Shown piece by piece: positions 1 through 12,882 of a stretch of 64,000 nt of DNA. The stretch's first letter is position 1, and each line of letters opens with the position of its first letter. This DNA is from Monosiga brevicollis MX1. Taxonomy: Eukaryota > Opisthokonta > Choanoflagellata > Craspedida > Salpingoecidae. The stretch spans positions 1,707,864-1,771,863 of the forward strand of contig NW_001865040.1 in the NCBI RefSeq assembly GCF_000002865.3. Reading direction: 5' to 3'. A program made the position numbers and the translations under genes. The notes below the pieces were generated by a model. That model ran no database searches. It was not told the origin of the DNA and saw nothing but the letters and a program-made list of their open reading frames with translations.

Positions 1-152
1 GGGGCAAGGGCAAGAAAAGGTTGAGGGCCTGGGCGAGCCGAGAGCGGGTGGCGGGCAGATCAGAAGTCATGGCTGCTTGGTAACGAACCGCTTGCTGGAT
101 GCCGCCATGTCGTCGATGCTCGGCATGAAGGCTGACGAGGGCGAGAGTTGCC
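1..152 (-). CDS. possible 3' portion of a leftward gene (uncertain)
   Basis: On the minus strand, an open frame read from about 152 down to 1 gives a leucine/alanine-rich helical stretch (ATLALVSLHAEHRRHG, then SRLAQALNLFLPL) of the kind seen in helical-repeat proteins. It would run off the left edge of the window. No start, splice site or family signature could be fixed, so this is only a composition-based suspicion. Positions 153-480 hold nothing I can assign. Confidence 0.22.
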
Positions 153-481
153 TCTAGGGGAAGGGTGGCTTGCTGGATCCTATCAATCCTAAAGCAAGCT
201 CGTCCGTGACCATGGGAAAGGGGCGTAAGCGAGAGGTCGACAGGAGCATAGCAAAATTGGTGTCACGAGGTCCGTTGGCAGGGGTAGGGGAGCTCGATAA
301 CGGACAACCTTGGCGCCTCTCTTGCCTGGCATCCACATTCACACGCACCAGCATGGGTTCTTATTGAACGCAAAGACGAACGAATGTCCTCAAGTAGCAA
401 CGGGCCCGCCGGCCCAAAGGACGCCGGTCCCGATTTTAGCAGCCGTCCTGCAGGATCAAGCTGCTGAGCCGACGCCACTCA

Positions 482-658
<177 letters not shown>

Positions 659-708
659 NNNNNNNNNNNNNNNNNNNNNNNNNNNNNNNNNNNNNNNNNN
701 NNNNNNNN
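659..708. other. assembly gap (50 N)
   Basis: A run of exactly 50 N, a conventional placeholder size, at the end of the GA microsatellite. Exons of the downstream phospholipase C gene could be hidden here. Positions 709-1124 have no exon I can prove; an open frame from 766 could hold N-terminal PLC sequence. Confidence 0.98.
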
Positions 709-1124
709 TTGCATGTTTTGTCTCCGGTATGACACCATCGTTACAGTGACCATCTTGACAAAACCATGTCGTTCAGCTTGCCCTGCGGATCCTCAAACGT
801 GGTCATTTTGGAGCTTCCGTTATTGACGAAGACTCAATCAACCCCAGCGAGTACGTCACAGCTCGCACGGGATGACAGCATGCAATGTTCTACATGCAAA
901 ATCTGCCTCAACTCTTGTAATCTTTGTTCGGCCAACTTCCTGATGCACCATCCAGCCCAACCCCGCCCATGCTATCACACCAACTCTCGAGCAAGATTTT
1001 AGAACAGATTGACCTCCATTTGCCGCCGTCCGACCACAACACCAAAGAGGTCCCACACTGCAGGCTGCTCTGCAACGGCGCTAGCCAACCCTCACGAGTG
1101 TGTATCTTCCAATCAAATTCTTAG

Positions 1125-4100
1125 GTGAAGACCTTTGCCCATTTTGAGTTGATCCACGATGCCTATGTAGGCCAAGCTCGCCGCGATCTGCGCTCCATCT
1201 TCTTGACCCGCTGCCAGTCTCCCGACTTTACGTATGTAGCCCATCCCCGTCGTAAAAAGGCCTGCCTTTTTTTCAAGCGTGTCTCAAACTGCTGCCTTGA
1301 GAATACGGATGATATCTTGTGCAAGCCCACTCGCATCATACATCGTCCCCTGTTGACTTGCAATGGTCGGGTCTGGTCCCTCTCTTTCTCGCAGCTGGAC
1401 GCCTATTACGCTGCAAGATTTTATGGAGGAAGAACAAGGAGTTACACTCTCACTCGAGCAAAGCCTTGGTCTTTTGGATCAGGCCGAGCCGGACAGCACT
1501 CGTGCCGCCCGCGGCGAGCTCAGCTTTCTTGGGTTTGTTGTCTATCTCTTGGCCAAAAAATGCCACGACATTGTCCATGTTCTGCGGCTTTCCCTTTCAA
1601 CTTGCTTGTCGCATGAACATCCTCCCACACTGGGAGCCTGGCCATCATCATGCCATTTCCTCCACAACTTTTGGGACGTGCTTTATCATGTAGGTTTGTG
1701 CGGATCATGCGCCGTCCCGAGTTCTCCTCGATCATCGATCGATCCCATCAAGTGGTCAGTCAAGATATGACACAGCCCTGGCACCACTACTGGATTAGCT
1801 CCAGCCACAGTAAGCATGCATATTCCTTTGACGCAATCAAGCAGGCCAGTCTTGCCCACTTGCTTGAACTCATGCATCCCACGACGTTGCGACAATGCGC
1901 TGGACATCTCCTGCAGATACCTACGTTGTGAATCAGCAGGTCAGTTTGTCACATGAGGTGCTCCGTCCCAAGAGAAGCGCCCGCCAGAGCGTTGAATCTG
2001 ACCCACACTTGCGCGTTGCTTGCCGTGTCTCCGGGACATGGTCCTAAAATTGCCATGTGTAGCACAAAGGCCGGTCCTCCGTTGAGATGTACGCACAAAT
2101 TTTGTTGATGGGCTGCCGCTGTGTCGAGGTAAGCTGACATGTTGAGTTAAGAGAGCGGTTCAGTCTCGAGGTGGTTTGTACTCATGGTTGTTGAACTGTC
2201 ACCTTCGTTGGGGTGCAGCTTGACTGCTGGGACGGCGAAGATGGCGAGCCTGAAGTTACGCACGCTTTTACCACGCCTTTGGGCGTACACACCTTGACAA
2301 CGCGTGTCAAATTCAAGCACGTGGTTGAAGCTATCCGCGACAGTGCCTTCAAGCGTTCCGAATATCCCGTAATTCTGTCCCTCGAAGATCACTGCTCATT
2401 GCCTCAGGTATGACGGCGCCATTGGCTTTCAAATCTTTGGTGGACCGAGAGCATGGGCTTTTCTTATCATTCATTCTATGCTCCATCATTTCAATAGCAA
2501 GCCAAAATCGCTCAATACTTTAAAGACATCCTGGGAGATCTCTTACTTGACCGATTTCTCGACCTTGACAGCCCGTCTACAGTGCCGTCTCCTGAGCAAC
2601 TCAAGCGCAAAATTCTTCTCAAGCACAAAAAACTGGGTCTCTCGCAGGTATCATCACATCACATATTATGCAAGCCTTCATGCCTTGCTGCTTTGCAACG
2701 TGCCAGGCGTGGCTCATGTTGTCCATTTGTTTACTTTCCGCTTGTCAGGCCGAAAAGGAGACGCTAGTACAGCTACATGATCTGCCTACTCCTGATGTCT
2801 TGCTCGACGATCCCCTCAAGGTGTGATTGTTTGGCTACAACCGCTTGTTTGGTAAAAAAATGGGATCTTCTGGCTCATGTCAGTGTTGTTTCATATGATG
2901 CGGCCACCTCGCCTCATGCAGGATGATGACGAGGAAGCTGAGCGCATTCGTAATGCCACGCGCGAGGAAATTTCGGTCCGTTCAAGAGCCACATACTTGC
3001 TACGGGGGTTGCAAGTAGAGTGCTGTGGGCATGTGCTCTTGTCTACTCCTCGATGATGTCACTTGAGACGTGTGCTTTCATTGGTGCCACCAACGATAGG
3101 ACATGTTCTTGCGCGATGTTGAACAAGATGTGGCCGATGGTGCGACCCTCATTGCTCATGCTCGGCGACCCTTGCAGCCCTCGGCCTCTGCTCACAGTGC
3201 GCATGTTTGGGCATGTAGAGCGAGTGGAAATGGAAGTTCGCACGTCACCTCGTGGCTTCTCACGCCGCGTGTCGCACATGCTGGGCCATTGGTCTGGCCG
3301 TCTCGGCAGTGCAACATTCTTAACCGAACCAAAGATCGCTGGCGATGACGGTGTTGCGCATGTGAATCACCTTGTCACACCTGTGGATCACGAAGTGGAT
3401 CGCAGCTTGCAGCCCGGGTTTTACGAGAGTGTAGAAGACGGCTGGTCGACGGACGAAGAAGCAGCGGAACCTGGACCTTCAAACGCGTCAGCAACAAACC
3501 GCTTCAAGCGCCATCAGAATGCACCCGGCGATGCCTCTTCACCAATCATGCTACCCAACGACACTCAACCATCGGACAACCTGGCATCCTTGCGTCGCGC
3601 CAGTGCCCCCGGCCCAGCTTTGCCCTCACGACTTGGTGTAGCGCGGGCAAGTCACTCGAGTGGAGAAAACATTGTGCATTTTCCCGCATCAAACAATATT
3701 CGGCGGTCGCGCCGCGGGAGCAGTAGCCGCGGCACTGCTCGGCGTTTGTCACAAACCTTGGCGCGCCGAAGTTACCGCTTGGCCATGCACCGCCAAGCTT
3801 CGACGACTCAAACTCAACGACAATCGCTACTGCACACGGGCTTGCCCTTACCCCCCATGGAAAGCACAGAATCTGTTCCGGCTCAAGGCGTGGCATCAGC
3901 CTTGGGGTTGCAGAAGGGCGGTGGCTCTCGTCGGCCAATCTTGGGTGAGCTGGGTGCCGAGAGGACCTCGTATGATGAGGCAATGTCCGATAAGGCATCT
4001 CCGTCTTCGCTTAATCCAAGCGACGCAGCCTCACCAACTCGATCTCGATGCATGAGCTTTCAGCTCAGCGAGGCTGAGGCAGACGGTGGCTACATCCAGA

Positions 4101-7100
4101 TTGGTTCGGATGCTTCTGACTCGCCTTGGGCTACGGATGATGAAGTGCCACCATCAGCCATTTCTGCGACCTTTCGTGACATTCGAGCACAAAATGGAGC
4201 CGGTGCAGTCGCGCGGCGGCGGACGTTGGGCTCGACAAAGCGAATGAGGGCCATTCAGGCAGCCAATGCGGCTGGGGCTGTCCACAATCGGCCAGCACGC
4301 GACGCATTTGACGCCCAGCACCACCAGGGCCAACGACGCTCACGCCTTGGCAGTGGTCTAGCACGCCATGAGCGGCAGGGCAGCAGCAATGAAGAGAGCA
4401 CGCGCGGTCACTTGTCGTCCCACACCAGCTATTCTGGTTCACACGATGCTCCGCCTGCCTGTGCCGAAGCCTGGATGTCGGCCTCTGCGTCGGCCACTGA
4501 TCAGCCGGCACAAGCCAGCACACGCTCTCACCGTTCGGGTGCCAGTGACAGCGGCTCAATGGGGCGTGGTCCCCGACACCGCCGATCGGTCCAGTCTGAT
4601 GAGCCGCAGCGCAGTCGAACGGGCTCTTTCTCGCTGATGATGTCACGCATCTTCAAGAGGGTCAGGTCTCAGACCCCCTCTCAAGCGACGTTGAACCTTG
4701 ACCTGCGCAATCATTTCTTGACGGATGGCATTGCCGCCAAGCATGCGCACTGCTACCAAACTGTAGAGGAGCTGGCCAGGTTTGGGCACAAGCAGCCCAA
4801 TGTACACCCCAGCCTCTCCAATCTCATCATCTATACGCGAGCTGTCAAGTTTTCCGTCTTCGCCACTCGGCGCCGACGCCTGTCGCAATCGCGTCGGCGT
4901 CGTCCTCGCCTCGAACAAGACGTGGTTGTCGCCCCAGATGCGCACGCAAACGTGGAAGTTGCCCTGTATCCTCACGAAATGTGTAGTTTTGAAGAGAGTC
5001 AGGTTCGTGCTTTTGCTGTCCGGCACTCGGCGATAATAGGCGTGTATCGTTTTCTATCGCTTTTGGCCTCATGTGGTGCGGGGCCGCTGATTGAATCAGG
5101 CCTTTCGCTTGACGGTACTACGCTTCAATAAGCTTTTGGAACATCATCTCTGGAAATGTTCTCGCGTGTATCCAGCCGGCCGTCGGTACGTTTGTTGGTC
5201 AAAGCAACAGAATAATGGTTGCATCAAAAAGCTTGATGCAATGTGTACGACATTTACCGTGCCTATTGTGCCAGTCTGTCTCCTGTGCCGCGTGCCTCAC
5301 ACGACTGTACATGCTTGTATTATTTTCTCCTGCAGCATCGACTCGAGCAATTTCAACCCACTCATTCCATGGAGTGCGGGATGCCAAATGCTGGCCATGA
5401 ACTGGCAGCATCGAGATGTTTTCCAGCGCCTTTACCACAACTTTTTCAGCCGCCTTAACGGGGGCTGTGGCTTTGTGCTTAAACCCATCTGGATGAGAGA
5501 CCCTCAGACGTACGTTATACTCGTTAGCCCGTCGTTGGATCTGGCTTGGTCTTTCCCTCTTTCCCTCATAATCGTTGGCGCGTAGCCTGGATCGCCAGCT
5601 CAACAGCGAGGTCAGCCAGTCGCGGCAGATTGGCTTGACCGTCATGTCGGCTTTAAATCTGCCCATGGTGGACGCTGGCTACTCTGTGGAGGTGCAACTC
5701 TTCTCAGCTAGCCAATCCCAGGTGAGAAGGCTGTGACCTATAGACGACTGATTTATTTGTTGTAGTCCATCTCATAAGCACTCTCGTAGGCCACTGGCAG
5801 TTTCTCTACCCTTAAAGTTTATGGGCAGGCTCCAAATGCAGATGAAGCCGTTTCACCGGTGTGGATGCAAAGTACCGAGTTCACGGTCGATCGGCCCGCG
5901 GTGGCCATGCTTTGCTTTCGTGTTGTGTGCACTCGTGAGGTTGTGGATGAGATGGGCAACAAAACCCTCGAGGATGTCTCTTACGAGACATGTTTTCCTG
6001 TCGCTGAGCTCTTGCAAGGCTATCGCACCATCAGCTTTGACCCCATCTTGGATCGCTTGACTGGTGACGAGACCACCATGCGCTCCCGCACGGGCTCTCG
6101 TCGGCGTACCTCGCGCCCAGCCACAGCTGGTACCTCACCAGCTCAGCGCCCACGCCGCATAAGCAACGACTACGGCGGCTTTGCGCCAGACGGTGAAGTA
6201 GGCTCTGTGGGTGCTGGGTTGGATGACCAACGTGTTCGCCTTGGTACCGACACTCTTCCATGCTCAAACGACCACGAGGGCGAGGATGCCACGGACGATG
6301 ACGAGGATGAGGGACCATGGATGGCAAGCGATGGTCTCGATGGTGCCGGGCAGTCAGCCCACGTATCCAGCAACCCGTGCACAGGTGTGCCTGGTCCGAA
6401 TGGGCTACCATTCCAGCTCAATTTGCACATCAACATTGAAGAGGGCATCACGGACAAGGCAGCAAAGCTCTTTGGGCCTTATCATCGCTGGCTGGAGCAG
6501 GCTACAAACAAGTCTGGTCCGGGCGATCCCTTGTCGCGGCGCCGTCGCACGCGTCGAGGTTCTCATTCCAGTCTCGCTGTGAGCCATGACAGTGGTGGCA
6601 GCTGTGGTGCCGGCGACGCAGCTCTGCGTCCGCCCTGCTTTATCTCTTTGAGTCAGTTTATCGAAGTTTTCAACGCCCATCGTGGTCGCCCCGCGCTGCT
6701 ACGCATTGAGCCAGGCGACCGTTTAGAGGATGTGGTGAGCAAAACGCTACTGTCCACCAACGCCGTGGAGAACGCCGGCCAGTTTTTTCTAGCCCACGCT
6801 GCTGACTATGCCCGCCTACCAGCTTCTCGGGTTGGCGCGCGCGCCTCAGTTGCGGACGCCTTCGTTTTGCAAGACATCCGAGCTGTTGGTCAACTCTCGG
6901 GGCAAGTGGACACGGCTGCTCGTCCCTGCTGGCTTGTACGCGTCGATGTGGAAGATGGGGCCGGGGATGTAGCAAACTGTTCCATGCGTTCGGCGCGCAG
7001 CTCGCCGTCCCGGACGTCGCGTCGGTCGTCAACGCGGGGCATGCCCGGCGAGGTTGATATGGAGGAGGGGGAGGAGGAGGAAGAGGAAGCAGAGCTACAA

Positions 7101-8873
7101 TCAAGAGCCCCTTCTTGCCGGTCGCAGCTTTCACCTCTCTGCGGCGAGGAATCCTCGCCACTTGCTCGTGCTAATTCGGCCATCAGTGATTATATGCGCT
7201 TTGTCCCCGGTGGTACATCCGGCGTACCGCTCGATGCCGAGGCCGATTCCGAGGATGGTCCCCGCCAAAGTGTCTGGCAGCGCATCCGAGATCGCTTGAG
7301 TAAGCGAGCATCCAAGAGCGGAGAGGAAGTGTCCGAGTTTAGTCTTTTACGTGTAACAGCGGGTCACATCATCATCCTGCGAGTGGACGATTTGAGTGTC
7401 ATGGAGACGTTGTCACTGCTGCACCTTGAGAACCTTGAGCTTGATTCTTCTCTACCCTTGGTGCGCCTTGATTTCAAAGGCATCAAGCTGCGGTTGACCA
7501 CCAGCAGCGGTATCCACGGCCAGTTGATAGCCAACACCATAGCATATGAGCTGCTGCGTCTGAATCATGCACCTGGCCCAGACGCCGCTCTGGCCGTTCA
7601 TTACGAGGTTCCGGAACGAGACGAATTGGATGATGGTTCGCTCTATGACGCATACAGCAGCGGAATGTCCTTGAGGTCACGCGAGGGCACTCCGCTGTCG
7701 ATGGGGGACGCGCTTGGTGGTGATGATGGGTCAGAGCAGACGGGTGTCTCAGCAAGCGCGCGTCGAGTCTCACCACTGGCCCCACGTGAGCCTGTGCACC
7801 CAGGGCAAGCATCACCTTCGCCTGAGGTTCAACCCAGCCGCACCTTGTACCAGCCCATGGCTGTTCGACCTGGCGAGCAGCAACCCCCCCGCCCCCCGCG
7901 CATGGTTGCGTTGTCGACGGGCAGCGAGACGCACAGCCGCAGCGGCCGCAGCAACTATGACAACGTGGAGCTGCCATCGACGAGCGGCTATGACAACATT
8001 GTACACATGCTGGACACATTCAATGGCAATTCTGATGTTTCCTTCTCGCCCGTCCCTGTGCAACCGCGGCCTCTGCAAGTCACTCCGGCCCCAGACGATT
8101 CGCCGTCGCGCTCCCCTCAGGTGTTCTTGACCACCAGCTCCCACCCACGCTCGCGGAACAGGACTCCCCTCGGTGGCTCATTACGCCCCACTTCACAGGG
8201 CCCATTGAGCCGAACTTCATCGCCCTTACGTGGGGACTCGCCGGCACCGTCAACCGCCGCAGCGCGCATGTCGTTGCCCACCCTGTCGGCCCAGCCCGAG
8301 AAGCAGGCTGTACGCAATCTCAGACCGAGTGATGCGCTGCTGTACCAGCGGGCCGAGTCGTTGGACCTAGTTCGCTTGGCTTCGTTGAGTGAAATGCCCC
8401 TGTCACGTAAGAAAGCCATGGTGACTGCAGTGGATGCCCTGTCGCGCGAGCAAACTCAAGGTCTTGAAGCCATGCACGACATGGTGGCCGAATGCATCCG
8501 GCGCATTGCTGCAGCTAAAGTCAAGGTGCCACACGTACTGCCGGTGCTGCGAACTAACCTGCATGAGACGCTCAAGGAACTACGGTACGCCTGTGCCTTG
8601 GGACATTGCGCCAGTTGTAGCACGACCGCACTCACGGCTTTCTTGATCTGCCTTTGGTGCTCGATCCTACTTGTTTGCCTACTCCCAAGGTATGTCACCT
8701 CATTATACAAGCTTATGGTGCAGTCTCGGCAATCGAAACAGGCGCAACGCCAAATGCAGGCCACGCACCGGGACTGCGTCACGCGCCTCAAGCTTCAATT
8801 AGACAAACTCAAGGCTGCACAGCAGCAGTGCCCTCGCTCAGCGATTGTTGCGGTTTTGGTTGTCGACGAGTAG
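1125..8873 (+). CDS. phosphoinositide-specific phospholipase C (beta/epsilon-like); 5' end not resolved
   Basis: Hydrolyses PIP2 to IP3 and diacylglycerol at membranes. Exons seen: 1125-1231, 1395-1532 (EF-hand-like), 1694-1809, 1917-1939, 2063-2128, 2219-2407, 2498-2647, 2749-2820, 2922-2975, a linker exon from about 3413 to 5002, then 5100-5185, 5336-5509, 5586-5721 and 5790 onward. The X domain has both catalytic histidines (SSSHNTY, split by the intron at 1810-1916, and VTHAF) and the Ca-binding acidic residues of RCVELDCWDG and LSLEDHCS. The Y domain carries [27 protein letters not shown] and [11 protein letters not shown], followed by a C2 domain (about 5590-6050). X and Y are separated by more than 500 residues of Ser-rich linker. 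After C2 comes an RA-like stretch (about 6640-6960) and an unassigned tail with a short coiled coil ending at a stop at 8871-8873. Splicing near 8585-8735 and the 5' start, including any PH domain, are uncertain. Confidence 0.9.
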
Positions 8874-8904
8874 TTTTGTGCAGGCAGCTCTCCTCTGTGA
8901 GTGA

Positions 8905-8906
<2 letters not shown>

Positions 8907-8993
<87 letters not shown>
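8907..8993. repeat. (GT)n microsatellite
   Basis: A pure GT run of about 85 bases starts some 35 bp after the PLC stop codon, so it probably lies in the 3' UTR or just past it. Positions 8994-9273 contain no recognisable gene. Confidence 0.97.
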
Positions 8994-8995
<2 letters not shown>

Positions 8996-9273
8996 TCTTT
9001 CTATGCATGATACTCTCTAAATGAAGACAGCTGCCAGTGTCAGCTCCACAGATCTGGTGCTGGGCCAAGGCAATGATTTTGCCAACAACCATTTTGTTTT
9101 CTTACTACTATGTTACGCCCCCGCTAATCAAACTCTACAATCTACATTCATAATTGGTAGCCTGTCTGGTACACATCATCTCAAGTTATCTCCTGGCTTG
9201 GCGGGTCGGAGTGCATACCCAAGTCGATATCATTGTGAATGGCTGCATCCACGCACTGATCTCTATATCCTGC

Positions 9274-12145
9274 TCAATTGTCACTGATATTTGCAAGGCG
9301 CTCCAGCTGCTGTACGGCCTTTGAGTTGTCACCATGACCGTGACTATTGAGCACAGCACGAATTTGATTGACCAGAGTATGCTTATCATGCGCAGGATTC
9401 TCACTCTTTGAACTCGCATCATGAATATTGCGTGAGCTTGTTGGGGATGACGGCTGTAAGCACCGCCGCATCACGGCAGCTGGCAAGCGCTGCATCAATA
9501 TGGCGCGCAAGTGCGACACGTAGTCTTGCTCTGCACAGAACAAAAGGAATCAAAAGGAATCAAAAGGAATCCGGGCAACCGTCACCCAATTCACATTCGA
9601 GGGCAATCAAGTGGTATTCGTGGTTCCGGTGGACTGACCTTGTAGCTGGGAAGAAATTGCGGCCACATAATCATTCAGGCTGTCGCTAGCAACAGCATTT
9701 TCATATGTATTCAAGTCCCAGAAGTCTGGCAAGGGCTGCACATTGACTAATCCTAACGATACCGAGAGATACCAAAGTTAGAGCCGGCGATCTGAATGAC
9801 AATTGGCACGAGCCGTTGGAGCTTTGCACACGGAAAACAAAAAACGGACCAGCAAAATTGTGTAACGGGTGGGACTCTAGTTCGGGGGCCATTCGAGTGT
9901 GATTGTTAAGCATGGCAGCCAAGCGCGAAAATCCCGATGTGGCCGCGATCAAAATATCGGCATGCACCTTCATAAGCATTACATTACCAAAGCCGTTGAG
10001 AGAAAGCAAGGCACGGGGCACAAAAGCTCCAACAGTCGACGATGCAAGTCGCTGGAATGCGGCACGTTGGGCAGGCTCGTACCATGACGTCAAACTCAAA
10101 ACGCGTGGTGCGGCCGCCACTGCCACCTCGTATAGCTTGCAAAAGGACAGTGTGGCCTTCCTCCGACAAACTGCTGGTGTCTGGTCGTCGCAGCTGCATA
10201 CCTACATGACACCCACCCAGACAGTATTGGTTACAGGTGGGGAGAAGCATAAGTGATGGCTGGCGCTAGGGGAGTTGGCTCAAAATGGTGGCATGCATCA
10301 AGTACCGCGTTGGCGAACAAAGTTCTGTATCTGGACGGCTTCCTTGGCCTACAGGGAACACGATCCATGGCGTGTGGAACGTGGAACATTCGACGTGGTT
10401 TGCGCGGTTGAGCATGACTTGTGCAAATCATCTTGCGGGCAAGGCCGCCAATTGACCCGGATCACGTACGTCTGGCTTGCCATCGCTAAGCAGGCTGACA
10501 TCCAAGCAGGCAGGGTCCAAGATGGTGGTCAAGAGGCTAAGCGAAGCCAAAGGCCAGCCCGGTCGCAACCGCTTTTCCTTCCAGATGCTTGGGCCCTTGC
10601 GCCCGCGCAGAATCAGACACGGACAAGACCATAGGTGAATATGAATGAGATACTCGAAAGAACATTTAGAGCACACAGTCTTTGTCGAATGGCTTTTCTC
10701 ACTGGAGCTTTTAACTCACTTTTAGATTGGACAAATCACCCAGCCTTATACACATGAAGTTTGCAAAAGCGGTGCACAGAACAATGACAGATGAGAAGCG
10801 GCAGACCCTTTTCTTGTTGTCGCAACCAGCAATGGTCAGCAACGGAGCTGGCACTGTACCGATGGTGGATAGCAACTTTGATGGGGCGTTCACTTTGGCT
10901 GTTGAACCAGTCCGAAACATAGCGAGGCGGCAACATGTCTTCCCTATTTTTGGACCCAGCTGGATTAGAATGGTCGATCCCATATGCGTGACCAGCTGCC
11001 ACTGTGGCTGTGGCTTAAGGATGCGGACTGTTTGTAATTCGAAGCAAAAAGATCAGACGTACCCCAAGTAGCGAAGACGCACGAGATCTTCAGTGTGACC
11101 AAAATCGAAGGATTTGTCGCACTTTTGGCCAAGTTGAGGATAGAATAGGAGATAATCACACTTCTGCTCTGCGATTTGTCGCGCCTCTTCAGGAAATACG
11201 TCAATCTTTTGAAGATTCTGCATCGTTCAAACAACAAGGCGGAAAGGACCGGGATGGCAGCGACAGCAATTAGACCACTTTTGCATGCCTGCTCGTGGGA
11301 GGGAAAAGCAGGATTGGGCGAGACACTCAATCTGTGTTGAATGTGGAAGTTGGTACCTCTCTGACGTATTCCTCAAACTTGGGCCCACGATCAGCAATGG
11401 ACATGTCACGACCGCCACGCTGTACAATGGTGCGATCTCCAATGGCACGCCTGCTCCAACCTGGCATCGTATATGCACTACGGGGAGCAGGGTGAGCGTT
11501 TAGTGGATGATATGCAGCAAGACTGGAGCCTGGCCTGGTGCGGACACTAACAGGACGGATTCTGATCGTTCAGAGCCCTGGCGTGATTCAGTCAAATTTA
11601 CAAAAAAGTTGGCAAAGGCCCAATCGATGCCGTGCGCAGAAGGAAGCAGGACCGGCCAGATGGGCACGAGGCCATACTGGATACTGGCGGCGATGATACC
11701 TGCAATTTCAGGACCACATGGACGAGACGATGCAAATCAGGGCGTGTTGAGCCACACGCAGAGCCGTCACCTGTTGCAGCCAACTTGCAGCAGAATCTTG
11801 GGCTCTTACCATTTACGCAGCCAACACTGTTGGCCAAGCCACCTTGAAAGCTGCTATTTTGAAAGCGAGTTGCGCCAAATGTGTGGCGCGTGGCGGCAGG
11901 GAAGGCTTGGTGAGACATGACAAGGCTCCGCCAGGCTCTCGCGTAAAAGACGAAAGCAGGCTGCAGAAAGGAAAATCGCTGATTGCACAGATACTGACGT
12001 GGAGTCTTTGCGGATTTTGCCATGGGGGAGCGCACAGAAGCGCGCTTGGGTGGCTGGCGCTGGAGTTGTTCGTGTGGCCTGCTCCAGACAGAGCAAGAGA
12101 AAGAGTATGGGCAGTGGACGCCGCCACCCAGCTTGCCTCCGCGCC
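9274..12145 (-). CDS. unrecognised multi-exon protein, possibly secreted
   Basis: A leftward gene I do not recognise. The 3' end is clear: exon 9639-9735 encodes PLPDFWDLNTYENAVA and SDSLNDYVAAISSQLQ, and joins in phase to exon 9274-9530 (EQDYVSHLRAILMQRL) ending LERLANISDN-stop. Further upstream, plausible exons with GT-AG borders encode LTSWYEPAQRAAFQRL (about 9960-10125), GPSIWKEKRLRPGWPL (about 10470-10600), IDVFPEEARQIAEQKC and LRYLG (about 11066-11228), MSIADRGPKFEEYVRE (about 11355-11440) and GIIAASIQYGLVPIWP (about 11580-11705). A candidate start at 12145 gives MARRQAGWRR followed by a hydrophobic core PLPILFLLLCL, like a signal peptide; FVNLTESR holds a possible N-glycosylation site. 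Whether all exons belong to one gene is inferred from orientation and spacing only. Confidence 0.5.
9541..9570. repeat. three tandem copies of a 10-mer
   Basis: The 10-base unit CAAAAGGAAT occurs three times head to tail. It lies in the last intron of the unrecognised minus-strand gene, just upstream (in gene sense) of the acceptor for exon 9274-9530. Confidence 0.95.
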
Positions 12146-12882
12146 ATGCGAGCGATGATCTGTGACGCTCTTCAAGCTGGTGCGACAAACAAAATGGTTG
12201 GTTGCGAGGATCGAAGTAGCGACAGGCAACACGGGTGCTTGTCAATCAATATCTGGCCACTCTGCTGCAGGCGCAGTGGAGCATTCTCGAAAAAAAATAA
12301 GGAAGTGTGTGTCTTTGCCGATGTGGTGTTCAGGCGCGGCTTGCTGAAAGTTCCTTTGCTGGTTACAATGCGTACATGCATGCATCTGACTTTTTTTTTT
12401 TCCTCTTGTTTTCATGTAGTTGTGTTGTGTTGTGGTTTTTTTTTTTTTTTTTTCTCATTTCCCACTTGCTCGTTTGTGGAAGGGGCAACGCGTATTCCGT
12501 GGGAAGCCATGGCACGGGCATGTCGCTACTTGTTCAAGTTACTTACATGTGAGACAAGGCTCCAAGCCGTAATCGTGACATTCGGCCATGGTGGTGCATG
12601 CATAGAGAGAGGCTCTCAGCAACGGTGACGCACAACGTCAATTGCTTTACCCAAATTTGACACAAAGCACCAGAGCCACACACAGAGTCGAAGAGAATGC
12701 AAAGGAAGGGCTTCGCCGCAGGCGAGAAAGGATGTGCCATCACACGAACGATAAACAGACAGTAGTCTGAACCAAACAAACAAACACAAAAAAAAAATGC
12801 GTCGCAATCGAAGCGGTTTGCGCAGGCACAGGCACAGTGGGGCTACAAATACACAGTCGACAAAGACGGCGGGCGGGCGGTG
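12146..12882. other. intergenic spacer with poly-T runs
   Basis: It holds two poly-T tracts (around 12391-12402 and 12436-12455) and no supportable gene. It separates the starts/ends of two minus-strand genes, so it should contain the 3' UTR of the armadillo gene and the promoter of the unrecognised gene. Confidence 0.6.

Noticed and set aside
4131-4646. Minus-strand 171-codon frame inside the PLC gene
   Set aside because: Antisense of the Ser-rich linker; no conserved motif, and the sense frame links two halves of a known enzyme.
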